Assembly: GCF_900112495.1 (NCBI RefSeq)
Contig: NZ_FOMA01000001.1
Span: 372,001-436,000 of the forward strand
From: Bacillus sp. OV322
GTDB lineage: Bacteria; Bacillota; Bacilli; Bacillales; DSM-1321
Direction of reading: 5' to 3'
Length of the DNA: 64,000 nucleotides
Numbering within the stretch: position 1 is the first letter of the stretch; each line of letters opens with the position of its first letter. Both the position numbers and the translations under genes were made by a program. Below, piece after piece: positions 43,858 to 52,360 of the stretch. The notes below the pieces were generated by a model. The model saw nothing but the letters and a program-made list of their open reading frames with translations. It ran no database searches and was not told where the DNA came from.

Positions 43858-43950
43858 AGATAATTAAGGCTGGGTTGGTACATTTACTAAAGATCATTAA
43901 AATCCTATTCAGAATCAGCAGTGAAGGAAAAGAAATATTTTCAAAGCTGA

Positions 43951-44193
43951 ATGGATACTATTATAGTAAGACACGAAATACTGGAAATCATTTTTCCTGC
44001 CAGTGATTATCTGCAGGATAAAATCGCTGTAAAAGCAAGCGGAAAACAATGCCTTTTCTTATTTGGAATGGAGCTGGAGAATATAGAGCATATGGAAAAA
44101 TTGCTCAAAAAGTCGCATCATTACATATTCATTATCATGTACACTGAGTATGTGACCGAGATAACGACATCTAATCTCAATTCGGCATTATAG
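43951..44193 (+). CDS. Doubtful small ORF downstream of site 3
   Basis: An 80-codon frame with mixed hydrophobic and charged content and no recognised family. The nearest purine-rich stretch (GAAGGAAAAG) is about 20 bases upstream, too far for a normal ribosome site. Its position 93 bases after site 3 is the main reason to record it. Confidence 0.2.
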   Translation: MDTIIVRHEILEIIFPASDYLQDKIAVKASGKQCLFLFGMELENIEHMEKLLKKSHHYIFIIMYTEYVTEITTSNLNSAL

Positions 44194-44428
44194 GATAACA
44201 TCAGGGTCTGGTGTTTCCGCAGTAAACATTGTGTGGACAAGGCTTAAGGGAATCCAGAGTTTCAGCAGATATGAGTGGCCGTCTATCAAATAGCAGGTTA
44301 TTAAATTACCGGAAATGCAGGGTTCTTTCAGTCATGCTGAAAGCCTGGTACCTGGAAGTCTTAAAGTTAAAGAATATAAAAAAGGATTTCATATACAGAA
44401 TATAGTACAATAAGAAACGATCATTTTA

Positions 44429-44453
44429 TTTACAGAAATGTAAAATATTTACA
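44429..44453. promoter_or_regulatory. Interlocking palindromes TTTACA/TGTAAA/TTTACA
   Basis: TTTACA-gaaa-TGTAAA (44429-44444) and TGTAAA-ata-TTTACA (44439-44453) share their middle half-site. A regulator-binding site is possible; the protein is not known. Confidence 0.4.
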
Positions 44454-44950
44454 CATTTGATATCAGGGGAAGTACAGCCATAAGCTTAGTTTCAAAAGAA
44501 TGCCATTTAGCCTGAAGGTACTTAGGATTTTTAATCTGAAGAAGTTCCAAGTGGTTCTTTGGCCTTACATCAGCAGTTTGGCAGTTTCAATGGCGACCCA
44601 GCAGAGTTATGCCGGTGCTTATAAAGGGTATATAGCCTTGTGGCGCAATTCTATATTCATGATATGGAGAGGCGTGCGAAGTAACATGGATTTATCTATC
44701 ATTTTAAGTCACGCGGGTTTTAAGGAAGTGAAGGCCAAAAGGAATGAAAAGCGGAGAAGATAGACGAAATGATTTAATGGGCTGCCTTAGTCCTATGCTG
44801 GTTTTGGCTGGCAGTGATTGAGCCGGAAGGTGCGTAAACCTTATAAGCTTAAAAGCTGCGGGCGGTAAGCAGGGTGCTGAAGCGGAAATCAGCAGGGAAG
44901 ATACTGAAGCCGATAAATAAAAAAATAGTTGGATATAAGGAGAAAATAAG

Positions 44951-45838
44951 ATGAAAAAAATCAGAAAAGCAGTTATACCTGCAGCAGGACTTGGAACAAG
45001 ATTTTTGCCGATTACAAAGGCTATGCCCAAGGAAATGCTTCCAATCGTGAATAAGCCGACCATTCAATATATTGTAGAAGAAGCTATCGAGTCTGGCATT
45101 GAAGATATCATCATTGTGACGGGCAGAGGAAAAAGAGCCATTGAGGATTATTTTGATCATGATCCGGGTCTTGAGCAATTTTTGCGCAAAAAAGGAAATG
45201 ATGCGCTTTTAAAAGAAGTAGAAAAGGCGAGTGAATTGATCAATATTCACTATATCAGGCAAAAAGAACCAAAAGGTCTGGGCCATGCTATCCTGTGCGC
45301 AAAGTCATTTATTGGGGACGAGCCTTTTGCAGTGCTTTTGGGTGATGATATCACTGAGGCTAAAACTCCGTGCCTTCAGCAGCTTATAGAACAATATAAT
45401 CAGCATAACTCTTCTGTAGTGGGCGTTAAACAGGTGCCGCTTCAATCCGTTTCAAGATATGGGATTATAGATCCTGAAACAAATGAAGGGTTACTGTATA
45501 AGGTCAAAAACTTTGTTGAAAAACCTTCTATTGAAGAAGCGCCATCTGATCTCGGTATTATTGGCAGATATGTATTGACTCCGGAGATATTCGGGCTGCT
45601 TGAAAGCCAGGAAGCCGGAAAAGGCGGAGAAATCCAGCTGACGGATGCTATTGAAAGATTAAACGCCTTCCAATCTGTCTATGCCTATCAATTTGAAGGT
45701 GAAAGATACGATGTGGGCGAAAAACTGGATTATATTCTGACAACTATGTCATTAGCTGTGAAGGATCCGGGTTTAAGAACACCAATTTTGGAAAAAATGA
45801 GAGAGATACTGGAAGAATCTAAGCAATACCAAAATTAA
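44951..45838 (+). CDS. galU: UTP-glucose-1-phosphate uridylyltransferase (GalU/GtaB family)
   Basis: A 295-residue enzyme that makes UDP-glucose from UTP and glucose-1-phosphate. The N-terminal nucleotide motif [37 protein letters not shown], the [11 protein letters not shown] segment and LGDDI..FVEKP are hallmarks. AAGGAG lies 8 bases before ATG 44951. It begins a cluster with a GT-C-like protein, a polyprenyl-phosphate glycosyltransferase and a GtrA protein, so it likely supplies UDP-glucose for their polymer glycosylation; B. subtilis has the paralogues GtaB and YngB. Confidence 0.93.
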   Translation: MKKIRKAVIPAAGLGTRFLPITKAMPKEMLPIVNKPTIQYIVEEAIESGIEDIIIVTGRGKRAIEDYFDHDPGLEQFLRKKGNDALLKEVEKASELINIHYIRQKEPKGLGHAILCAKSFIGDEPFAVLLGDDITEAKTPCLQQLIEQYNQHNSSVVGVKQVPLQSVSRYGIIDPETNEGLLYKVKNFVEKPSIEEAPSDLGIIGRYVLTPEIFGLLESQEAGKGGEIQLTDAIERLNAFQSVYAYQFEGERYDVGEKLDYILTTMSLAVKDPGLRTPILEKMREILEESKQYQN

Positions 45839-45856
45839 AAGTTAGGAAATTGGATA

Positions 45857-47542
45857 ATGAATCAAAATAAGTTTGCAAGCAAAGAACGAATTTTTCTATA
45901 TGGGGCTTTTGCACTGATTATTCTCTTTCTTTCACCCATGTTCTTTTTGGGTCAGGATGCCCATATGAGGGTTCATGATAATTTGGATTCAAACATTGCC
46001 TGGTATAAGGTTCTTCGAAACAGCGGGGAATTGTTCGGCCCTGTTGATGCAGTAATACCTCAAATAATAAATGGATTGCCGCGCAATGCATTTGGAACAG
46101 AATTCAGCGGTATACAGTGGCTTCATAACTTGTTTGATCCAATGACTGCATATTCATTGAGCCAGGCACTTACAAGGATAATTGCCTTCATAGGCATGTA
46201 CATGCTTTTAAAAAGGCACTTTATTAAAGACCAGGATGCATATCCGATTACAATTGGCGTTTCATTGGCATTTGCTTTAACTCCCTTTTGGCCCTCAGGC
46301 ATGCTGAGCACGCTTGGACAGCCGCTTGCTTTATGGGCGTTCCTGAATATTAGGAAACGCGAAGGAAGCTGGAAGGATTGGCTGACACTCACATTGCTGC
46401 CTCTTTACTCTAGTTTTGTATTGGGATTTTTCTTTTTTCTGGCGGCGATGGGCTTGCTATGGCTGCGTGACCTGGCTGTGAAGAGAGAGATAAATGCAAA
46501 GTTTTTGGCAGGCATAATGTATATGACTCTGTTATTCTTATTGATTGAATACAGGCTTGTATATTCTCTTGTGATTCCTGAAGCTCCGACAAGCAGGAAT
46601 GAATTTGTCAGTTCCACTCTTGGGTTCTGGCATACCATTCGTCTTGCAATCAAGAATTATTTTCTTGGACATACCCATGTCATGACCCTGCATACACTTA
46701 TTATTGTGCCTTTGTCCTTCATTGTGATTTGGTTCATTGCAAGACAGGGAATATGGAAACAGGAAAAGCAATTCGTCCGTCTGTTTATTTTGAATGGAGT
46801 ACTGTCCATCTGGTATGCTTTTTGGTTTTTTAAAGGATGGGAGCCATTGAAGGAAAAGGTTGGACTCTTAAATACATTCAACTTTGCCCGTTTTCATTTT
46901 TTGAGGCCGATGATCATTTATATGATGTTCGGGTCAGGTGCTTATATCTTATGGAAAAAGGGCATGGCTGCAAAACAGCTGGTTAAGATTTTCCTGATCC
47001 TGCAAATTGCACTATTATTCCTGGGCAATCCGGAGTTATACTACCGCGTCGTTCATCAGCCATCTTTCAGGGAATTTTATGCTGAGGAACAATTCAGGGA
47101 CATAAAGAACTACATAGGGAAACCACAATCATCCTATAGAGTCGCCAGCATTGGCATACATCCTTCTATTTCACAATATAACGGTTTTTACACACTCGAT
47201 ACGTACAACAATTTTTATCCATTATCATATAAACATCAATTCCGCAAAATTATAGCAAAAGAGCTGGACAAAAATAAAAAAGAAAAAAGATATTTTGATA
47301 CGTGGGGAGGAAGGTGCTATATCTTTGTTGCAGAGCTTGGGAAGAAATATGATTATCGTAAAGACAGCAAAAAGAAAATCCACAACCTGCAGCTAAATAC
47401 GGCAGTTTTCAAAAAAATGGGGGGACGCTATATTATGTCCGCAGTGCCCATCCTAAATGCCGAAGAAGATGGCCTTCATTTCCTAAAGTCATTCAATTCA
47501 AGCTATTCAGCATGGAAGATTTATTTATATAAAGTTAAGTAA
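45857..47542 (+). CDS. YkoS-like multi-pass membrane protein (DUF6044), probable GT-C glycosyltransferase
   Basis: A 561-residue protein with about ten membrane helices through residue 390 and an outside C-terminal domain of about 170 residues. The first loop has MRVHDNLDSNIAWYKVL with an Asp as in GT-C enzymes that use polyprenyl-phosphate sugars. It resembles B. subtilis YkoS, which pairs with the glycosyltransferase YkoT. Here too the next gene is a YkoT-like enzyme. The glycosylated polymer is not known; teichoic acid is a reasonable guess. It starts 18 bases after galU. Confidence 0.78.
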   Translation: MNQNKFASKERIFLYGAFALIILFLSPMFFLGQDAHMRVHDNLDSNIAWYKVLRNSGELFGPVDAVIPQIINGLPRNAFGTEFSGIQWLHNLFDPMTAYSLSQALTRIIAFIGMYMLLKRHFIKDQDAYPITIGVSLAFALTPFWPSGMLSTLGQPLALWAFLNIRKREGSWKDWLTLTLLPLYSSFVLGFFFFLAAMGLLWLRDLAVKREINAKFLAGIMYMTLLFLLIEYRLVYSLVIPEAPTSRNEFVSSTLGFWHTIRLAIKNYFLGHTHVMTLHTLIIVPLSFIVIWFIARQGIWKQEKQFVRLFILNGVLSIWYAFWFFKGWEPLKEKVGLLNTFNFARFHFLRPMIIYMMFGSGAYILWKKGMAAKQLVKIFLILQIALLFLGNPELYYRVVHQPSFREFYAEEQFRDIKNYIGKPQSSYRVASIGIHPSISQYNGFYTLDTYNNFYPLSYKHQFRKIIAKELDKNKKEKRYFDTWGGRCYIFVAELGKKYDYRKDSKKKIHNLQLNTAVFKKMGGRYIMSAVPILNAEEDGLHFLKSFNSSYSAWKIYLYKVK

Positions 47543-47574
47543 AGTTTATTGGTACCAAAAGGAGGTCATTGATT

Positions 47575-48588
47575 TTGCACTATCCCGTATTAACGATTGT
47601 AGTGCCTTGCTATAATGAGGAAGAAGTTTTCCAGTCGACAGCAGCACAGCTAACATCTGTAATGGAAACACTGATAAGTGATAAGCTTGTTTCCGAAGAA
47701 AGCAAGCTTCTATTTGTCGATGATGGCAGCAAGGATAACACTTGGAAGCTTATTGAGCAGGAATCAGAAAATAATGAATATGTAAAAGGACTGAAGCTTG
47801 CACACAATGCAGGCCATCAAAATGCGCTTTTGGCAGGATTAGCGACGGCAAGCAAGCTATCTGACTGCGTCATTTCAATTGATGCAGACCTACAGGATGA
47901 TGTGAATGTCATTCATAGCTTTGTAGAAAAGTATTGGCAAGGATATGATATCGTTTATGGCGTGAGAAATGACAGAAGCACAGATACGTTCTTTAAAAGA
48001 AACACTGCTGTCGGGTATTATCGCTTTATGAACAAAATAGGGATCAGCCTTGTGCCTAATCATGCGGATTTCCGCCTGATGAGCAAAAGAGCTTTGGAAG
48101 AGTTGCTAAAATACAAAGAGACGAATATTTTCCTGCGGGGAATCATTCCTTTAATCGGGTTTCCGGCAACAGAGGTGGCGTATGCCCGCAAAGAGCGGCT
48201 GGCAGGGGAATCTAAATATCCTCTGAAAAAAATGATCGCATTTGCCCTGGATGGAATTACATCCTTTAGTATCGCACCTATCAGGCTTGTAACTGCAGTC
48301 GGATTTCTGGCCTTTTTCATCAGTTTATTGGCAGGAGTCTATAGTTTAATTGTTAAACTGCTGGATCATTCTGTAACCGGCTGGTCATCGCTCATGATGT
48401 CAGTCTGGCTGATTGGGGGATTGCAGCTAATAGGAATCGGCATTATTGGGGAGTATGTCGGGAAGATATTTAAAGAAGTGAAAAAAAGGCCGGTTTATGC
48501 CATTGAAACGGATCTTTATACACCGTCTTCAGCTGGCCGGCATTCCTACAATTCCTTTAATAACCCGTCTGTAACAGAAGAATGGTGA
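47575..48588 (+). CDS. Polyprenyl-phosphate glycosyltransferase (GT2; YkoT/CsbB type)
   Basis: A 337-residue enzyme. The GT2 domain has TIVVPCYNEEEV, the VDDGSKDNTW motif, a metal-binding DAD (ISIDADLQDD) and the RLAGESKYPLKKM segment; two C-terminal membrane helices (about 230-300) follow. These enzymes load glucose or GlcNAc on undecaprenyl phosphate at the inner face. TTG 47575 is 8 bases after AAGGAGGT; TTG 47569 would be only 2 bases away. Overlaps the GtrA gene by 7 bases. Confidence 0.9.
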   Translation: MHYPVLTIVVPCYNEEEVFQSTAAQLTSVMETLISDKLVSEESKLLFVDDGSKDNTWKLIEQESENNEYVKGLKLAHNAGHQNALLAGLATASKLSDCVISIDADLQDDVNVIHSFVEKYWQGYDIVYGVRNDRSTDTFFKRNTAVGYYRFMNKIGISLVPNHADFRLMSKRALEELLKYKETNIFLRGIIPLIGFPATEVAYARKERLAGESKYPLKKMIAFALDGITSFSIAPIRLVTAVGFLAFFISLLAGVYSLIVKLLDHSVTGWSSLMMSVWLIGGLQLIGIGIIGEYVGKIFKEVKKRPVYAIETDLYTPSSAGRHSYNSFNNPSVTEEW

Positions 48589-48986
48589 AACTGCTCTCAG
48601 GCTCTTTCATCCGTTTTTTGGCGGTTGGAATCATTAATACACTCATAGGATTGGCTATTATCTTTACATTCATGAATTTGCTTCATTTTTCCTATTGGAC
48701 ATCCACTTTAATGGGCAATATTATTGGTGCTGCAGTAAGCTATATATTAAACAGAAAATTTACTTTTAATAGCACCAAAAATCAAGCAGGGAGTGTATTG
48801 AGATTTATCCTTGTTATATTGGCCTGCTATTTTATTGCATACGGCCTTGGCTTAAGAGCGGTTCATCTGGCTTTGGGACATCTTCCAGCCATTCCCCAGC
48901 ATTTCGAGAAAAATCTTGCCGTGATAATAGGGATGGGGTTATATACCATTTTGAATTATTTCGGGCAAAAGAAGCTGGTATTCTAA
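48582..48986 (+). CDS. GtrA-family membrane protein (putative lipid-sugar flippase)
   Basis: A 134-residue protein with four membrane helices. FLAVGIINTLIGLAIIFTFMN, NIIGAAVSYILNRKFTF and the C-terminal NYFGQKKLVF are family marks. GtrA/GtcA proteins are thought to flip undecaprenyl-phosphate-sugar to the outer face. With the GT2 enzyme before it and the GT-C-like protein it completes a three-component glycosylation set; the ATG overlaps the preceding gene. Confidence 0.9.
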   Translation: MVKLLSGSFIRFLAVGIINTLIGLAIIFTFMNLLHFSYWTSTLMGNIIGAAVSYILNRKFTFNSTKNQAGSVLRFILVILACYFIAYGLGLRAVHLALGHLPAIPQHFEKNLAVIIGMGLYTILNYFGQKKLVF

Positions 48987-48994
48987 AGGCCTGA

Positions 48995-49045
48995 TTAATA
49001 TGCAAAACGCCTGGATGGTAAAATCCAGGCGTTTTTGCATATTAA
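48995..49045. terminator. Bidirectional terminator between gtrA and ampS
   Basis: A long hairpin: ATATGCAAAACGCCTGGAT and ATCCAGGCGTTTTTGCATAT with a 6-base loop; runs of A and T on both sides serve both convergent genes. Confidence 0.93.
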
Positions 49046-49048
49046 TTA

Positions 49049-50281
49049 TTAAAAAGCCCAGTCGCCGTTTCTGAATACAGGCTCTGAAGTTCCATCTTCT
49101 TTAATTCCATCAATATCCATTTGATCTGAACCGATCATGAAGTCTACATGTGTAAGGCTTTCGTTCAGCCCGTTTTCTTCCAGTTCTTCTTGGCTCATTT
49201 TTTTGCCGCCCTCAATGCAAAAAGCATATGCGCTTCCGATTGCTAAATGGTTTGAGGCGTTTTCGTCAAATAGTGTGTTGTAAAATAAAATATTTGATTG
49301 GGAAATTGGCGAATTGAATGGTACAAGTGCAACTTCTCCAAGATAGTGTGATCCCTCATCCGTTTCGACAAGCTGCTTTAAAATTTCCTCACCTTCTTCT
49401 GCCTTCACTTCTGTGATTCGTCCATCCTTAAAGGTTACAGAGAAGTTATCAATGATGTTGCCGCCATAGCTAAGCGGTTTTGTGCTGGAAACTGTACCAT
49501 TTACACCGGTTTTCAAAGGAACCGTGAATACTTCCTCAGTTGGCATATTAGCCATGAATTCATGGCCTTTTTCATTGATGCTGCCGGCACCTACCCATAG
49601 ATGCTTAGACGGGAGCTCAATGGTTAAATCAGTTCCCGGGGCGCGGTAATGAAGTTTTGTATAGCGTTTTTCATTTAAATAATCCACTTTTTCATGAAGG
49701 CTGCTGTCATGGGCTTTCCATGCATCTACTGGATTTTCCGCATCAATGCGGGTTGCTTTAAAGATGGCATCCCAAAGCTTATGTATTCTAGTTTCTGCAG
49801 CATCTTCAGGGAAAACTTTATCTGCCCATGCCTGAGAAGGAACGGCAACAATTGACCAGCTAACCTTGTCTGACTGCATATATTGACGGTATTTTTTAAG
49901 GGCTGTTCCTGCTGCTTTTTGGAAATTGGCAATTCTTTCTGATTGAATTCCTTTCAGGAGATCAGGGCTTGATGAGATGACCGATAAAAAGGCAGCACCA
50001 TTTTCAGCTAATTCTATTGTTTCTTTAGCTCTATACTCCGGATATTCGCTGAAAACATCGTCAGGAGCCAGTTCATATTTTGTACGTCCGACAATATCAT
50101 CATTCCAGTTAACAATGACATTGCGCGCTCCTGCTTTGTAGGCTTTTTTTACGATTTCCCTTACAAGCTCGGCTCCTTCAAGCATAGTATTGATAACAAG
50201 GGTTTGTCCTTCTTGGACGTTGACGCCAACTTTAACGGCAAGCTCTGCGTATTTTTCTAAATTTGTCTGAAAGTTGCTCAT
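49049..50281 (-). CDS. ampS: Aminopeptidase AmpS (M29 family)
   Basis: A 410-residue metallo-aminopeptidase with broad, thermophilic-type specificity. The C-terminal metal site is visible: GEVALVPFNSPIS (Glu), NTLFDENASNHLAIGSAYAF (Glu and His) and HVDFMIGSDQMDIDG (His, Asp). The N-terminal FQTNLEKYAELAVKVGVNVQEGQ fits the family. AAAGGAG lies just before the ATG. A partial CodY box (50345-50359) is upstream. Confidence 0.93.
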   Translation of the reverse strand: MSNFQTNLEKYAELAVKVGVNVQEGQTLVINTMLEGAELVREIVKKAYKAGARNVIVNWNDDIVGRTKYELAPDDVFSEYPEYRAKETIELAENGAAFLSVISSSPDLLKGIQSERIANFQKAAGTALKKYRQYMQSDKVSWSIVAVPSQAWADKVFPEDAAETRIHKLWDAIFKATRIDAENPVDAWKAHDSSLHEKVDYLNEKRYTKLHYRAPGTDLTIELPSKHLWVGAGSINEKGHEFMANMPTEEVFTVPLKTGVNGTVSSTKPLSYGGNIIDNFSVTFKDGRITEVKAEEGEEILKQLVETDEGSHYLGEVALVPFNSPISQSNILFYNTLFDENASNHLAIGSAYAFCIEGGKKMSQEELEENGLNESLTHVDFMIGSDQMDIDGIKEDGTSEPVFRNGDWAF

Positions 50282-50344
50282 TAATCATTCTCCTTTTTCA
50301 TTATCTACATTTATTGTACTTATTGTCCTATAAAAAAGATACTA

Positions 50345-50359
50345 TTTACTCTGAAAATT
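50345..50359. promoter_or_regulatory. Possible CodY box upstream of ampS
   Basis: TTTACTCTGAAAATT agrees with AATTTTCWGAAAATT in 11 of 15 positions, with the right half perfect. Weak evidence only. Confidence 0.3.
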
Positions 50360-50486
50360 TTCACTATAGAAAGGGGAAAGACAGCAAGATAGCCGCTTAT
50401 CAAAAAGCGGTCAATCGTATGGCTGACGATGCGCAATACCATGAAAAAGAGCCAAAGAAACATTCTTTGGCTTCTCTCTTAAAATA

Positions 50487-50536
50487 GGCTGTTTTTCGTA
50501 AACTTTGCTGTTTCGGAACAAGGAGGCTGATTTTTG
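50487..50536 (-). repeat. Dispersed repeat, right-end fragment
   Basis: GGCTGTTTTTCGTAAACTTTGCTG, TTCGGAACAAGGAGGCTGATTT match the right end of the dispersed repeat in reverse; the rest is missing. Confidence 0.75.
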
Positions 50537-50548
50537 AATCAGCCTCTT
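50523..50548. terminator. Terminator-like hairpin downstream of dhaS
   Basis: GAGGCTGATT-tttg-AATCAGCCTC is a perfect 10-bp hairpin, formed partly from the repeat fragment. No T run on the minus strand, so termination of dhaS here is only possible. Confidence 0.5.
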
Positions 50549-50556
50549 TGAGACTG

Positions 50557-52044
50557 TTATCTGCCAAGATTTACCCAGACGCTTTTAACTTCTGTATAAT
50601 TATTGAGTGCATAAGAGCCCATTTCGCGGCCCATGCCTGATTGTTTATACCCGCCGAAAGGAGAGGCAGCATCAAAAGCGTTATAGCAGTTAACCCAGAC
50701 AGTTCCTGCGCGCAGCTTGCTGGCAACATAGTGAGCATTTGAAATGTCTCTTGTCCACAGGCCGGCAGCCAGTCCATATTCGCTTGCATTAGCACGATTA
50801 ATCACTTCATCAAGGTCTTCATATGGAAGTGCAGCGATGACCGGACCAAATATTTCTTCCTTCGCAATGGACATTTCGTCATTGACCGCTGCAAAGATCG
50901 TTGGAGAAACGAAGTAACCGTCCTCCTGGGGCTTGCTGCCGCCCACAAGCACTTCAGCACCTTCATTTAAGCCTTTTTCGATATACCCAAGTACACGGTC
51001 CTGCTGTTCTTGAGAGACCAGCGGGCCAATCTGTGTATTAGGGTCAAGTCCGGCACCCTGTTTGATGTTTTTGGCATGGCTTACCATATCGGCAACCACA
51101 TTGTCATAGTGTTTCTTTTGTATAAATACACGTGAGCCGGCACAGCAGACCTGGCCCTGGTTAAACATAACCCCATTCAATGCTCCTGGGATTGCTTTTG
51201 AGAAATCCGCATCAGGAAGTATGATATTTGGAGATTTTCCTCCAAGTTCAAGTGTTACGCGTTTCAATGTATATGCTGCAGATTTCATAATCGATTTTCC
51301 GACTTCAGTTGATCCGGTAAAGGCGATTTTATCAACAAGCGGATGGTTTACAAGGGATTGTCCTGCAGTTTCACCGAATCCGGGAACAATATTTACCACG
51401 CCTGGAGGGAAGCCTGCTTCATTTATCAGTTCGGCTAAATAAAGAGCTGACAGCGGAGTCTGCTCGGCGGGTTTCAATACAACTGTACATCCTGTAGCAA
51501 GTGCGGCACCAAGCTTCCACATTGCCATTAGAAGAGGGAAGTTCCATGGAATGATCTGTCCGACAACACCAACCGCTTCATGCCGGGTATAGTTAAAGTA
51601 ATTTCCGCTCACAGGAATGGTCTGGCCGACGATTTTCGTAGCCCAGCCGGCATAGTATCTCATATGCTCAACAGCAAGCGGGATATCTGCATTTGTTGTC
51701 TCGCCAATAGGCTTTCCGTTATCAAGGGTCTCCAATTGAGCCAATTCCTGTTTGTTCTGTTCCATCAAATCAGCAAGCTTGTACATCAGATGGCTTCTTT
51801 TGGCAGCGCTCATTCTAGACCATTTTCCTTCATCAAATGCCTTTCTTGCGGCTTTGACAGCCAAATCGATATCAGCCTGGTCTCCTTCGTATACGTCGGC
51901 AAGTTTTTCTCCTGTTGCCGGGTTAGGAGTAGAGAAAGTCTTATTAGAAGCACTTTCAACAAATTCTCCGTTAATAAAAAGTTTTTTCGGGCCTTGCAGG
52001 AATTTCTGCAATTTTTCGCTAATTTCCAGCGTAAGATTTGCCAT
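50557..52044 (-). CDS. dhaS: Aldehyde dehydrogenase DhaS
   Basis: A 495-residue NAD-dependent aldehyde dehydrogenase. The catalytic Cys (FNQGQVCCAGSR near residue 300), general-base Glu (LELGGKSPN near 266), the FTGSTEVGK nucleotide loop and PWNFPLLMAMWK are intact. The sequence closely follows B. subtilis DhaS in length and motifs. ATG 52044 has GAGGAGGG upstream; ATG 52059 lies within that ribosome site. A consensus cre site in the leader predicts repression by CcpA in the presence of glucose. Confidence 0.9.
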   Translation of the reverse strand: MANLTLEISEKLQKFLQGPKKLFINGEFVESASNKTFSTPNPATGEKLADVYEGDQADIDLAVKAARKAFDEGKWSRMSAAKRSHLMYKLADLMEQNKQELAQLETLDNGKPIGETTNADIPLAVEHMRYYAGWATKIVGQTIPVSGNYFNYTRHEAVGVVGQIIPWNFPLLMAMWKLGAALATGCTVVLKPAEQTPLSALYLAELINEAGFPPGVVNIVPGFGETAGQSLVNHPLVDKIAFTGSTEVGKSIMKSAAYTLKRVTLELGGKSPNIILPDADFSKAIPGALNGVMFNQGQVCCAGSRVFIQKKHYDNVVADMVSHAKNIKQGAGLDPNTQIGPLVSQEQQDRVLGYIEKGLNEGAEVLVGGSKPQEDGYFVSPTIFAAVNDEMSIAKEEIFGPVIAALPYEDLDEVINRANASEYGLAAGLWTRDISNAHYVASKLRAGTVWVNCYNAFDAASPFGGYKQSGMGREMGSYALNNYTEVKSVWVNLGR

Positions 52045-52081
52045 GAATACCCTCCTCATTAATTAGTGTAAATGCTTCTTT

Positions 52082-52095
52082 TGAAAGCGGTTACA
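52082..52095. promoter_or_regulatory. cre site (CcpA) in the dhaS leader
   Basis: TGAAAGCGGTTACA matches TGWAANCGNTNWCA at every defined position. It lies about 10-22 bases downstream of the predicted start point, where CcpA would act as a roadblock. Confidence 0.8.
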
Positions 52096-52110
52096 ACATC
52101 CTTCGGGAAT

Positions 52111-52139
52111 ATCATATCGAAAATTAAATGAATATTCAA
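52111..52139 (-). promoter_or_regulatory. dhaS promoter
   Basis: On the minus strand TTGAAT (52139-52134), 17 bases, TATGAT (52116-52111). Confidence 0.75.
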
Positions 52140-52360
52140 TTAATAATTACCGACAAAAAAAATGAAATTTCGCGTTCCTTACATCATGAAGAGGAATTCA
52201 GGGCATAAAAAAATACAGATATTGAATCTGCGGAGGGATTGTGGTAGCATAAAATGAGGTTTAAAACTTAGTTACAAATAAATTATAATTACCCTACTTT
52301 ATATTATACACATAATGAATGGTGATGTCAATTAAAAATTTGTTGATCAGGAGGCTCGCT

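Larger units (their letters stand above)
43597..44950. other. Gene-poor 1.35-kb region before galU
   Basis: No convincing gene. Contains a short repeat copy, direct-repeat site 3, a doubtful 80-codon frame and interlocking TTTACA/TGTAAA palindromes. Small open frames (e.g. 44500-44763) lack ribosome sites. Confidence 0.5.

Noticed and set aside
44500..44763. 87-codon frame in the gene-poor region
   Set aside because: No ribosome site, no family resemblance, composition unlike a gene.
50263..50487. 74-codon plus-strand frame between ampS and the repeat fragment
   Set aside because: The upstream part overlaps ampS in antisense, the only good ribosome-like stretch (AGAAAGGGG near 50368) is followed by no start codon at the right distance, and the end contains a hairpin.
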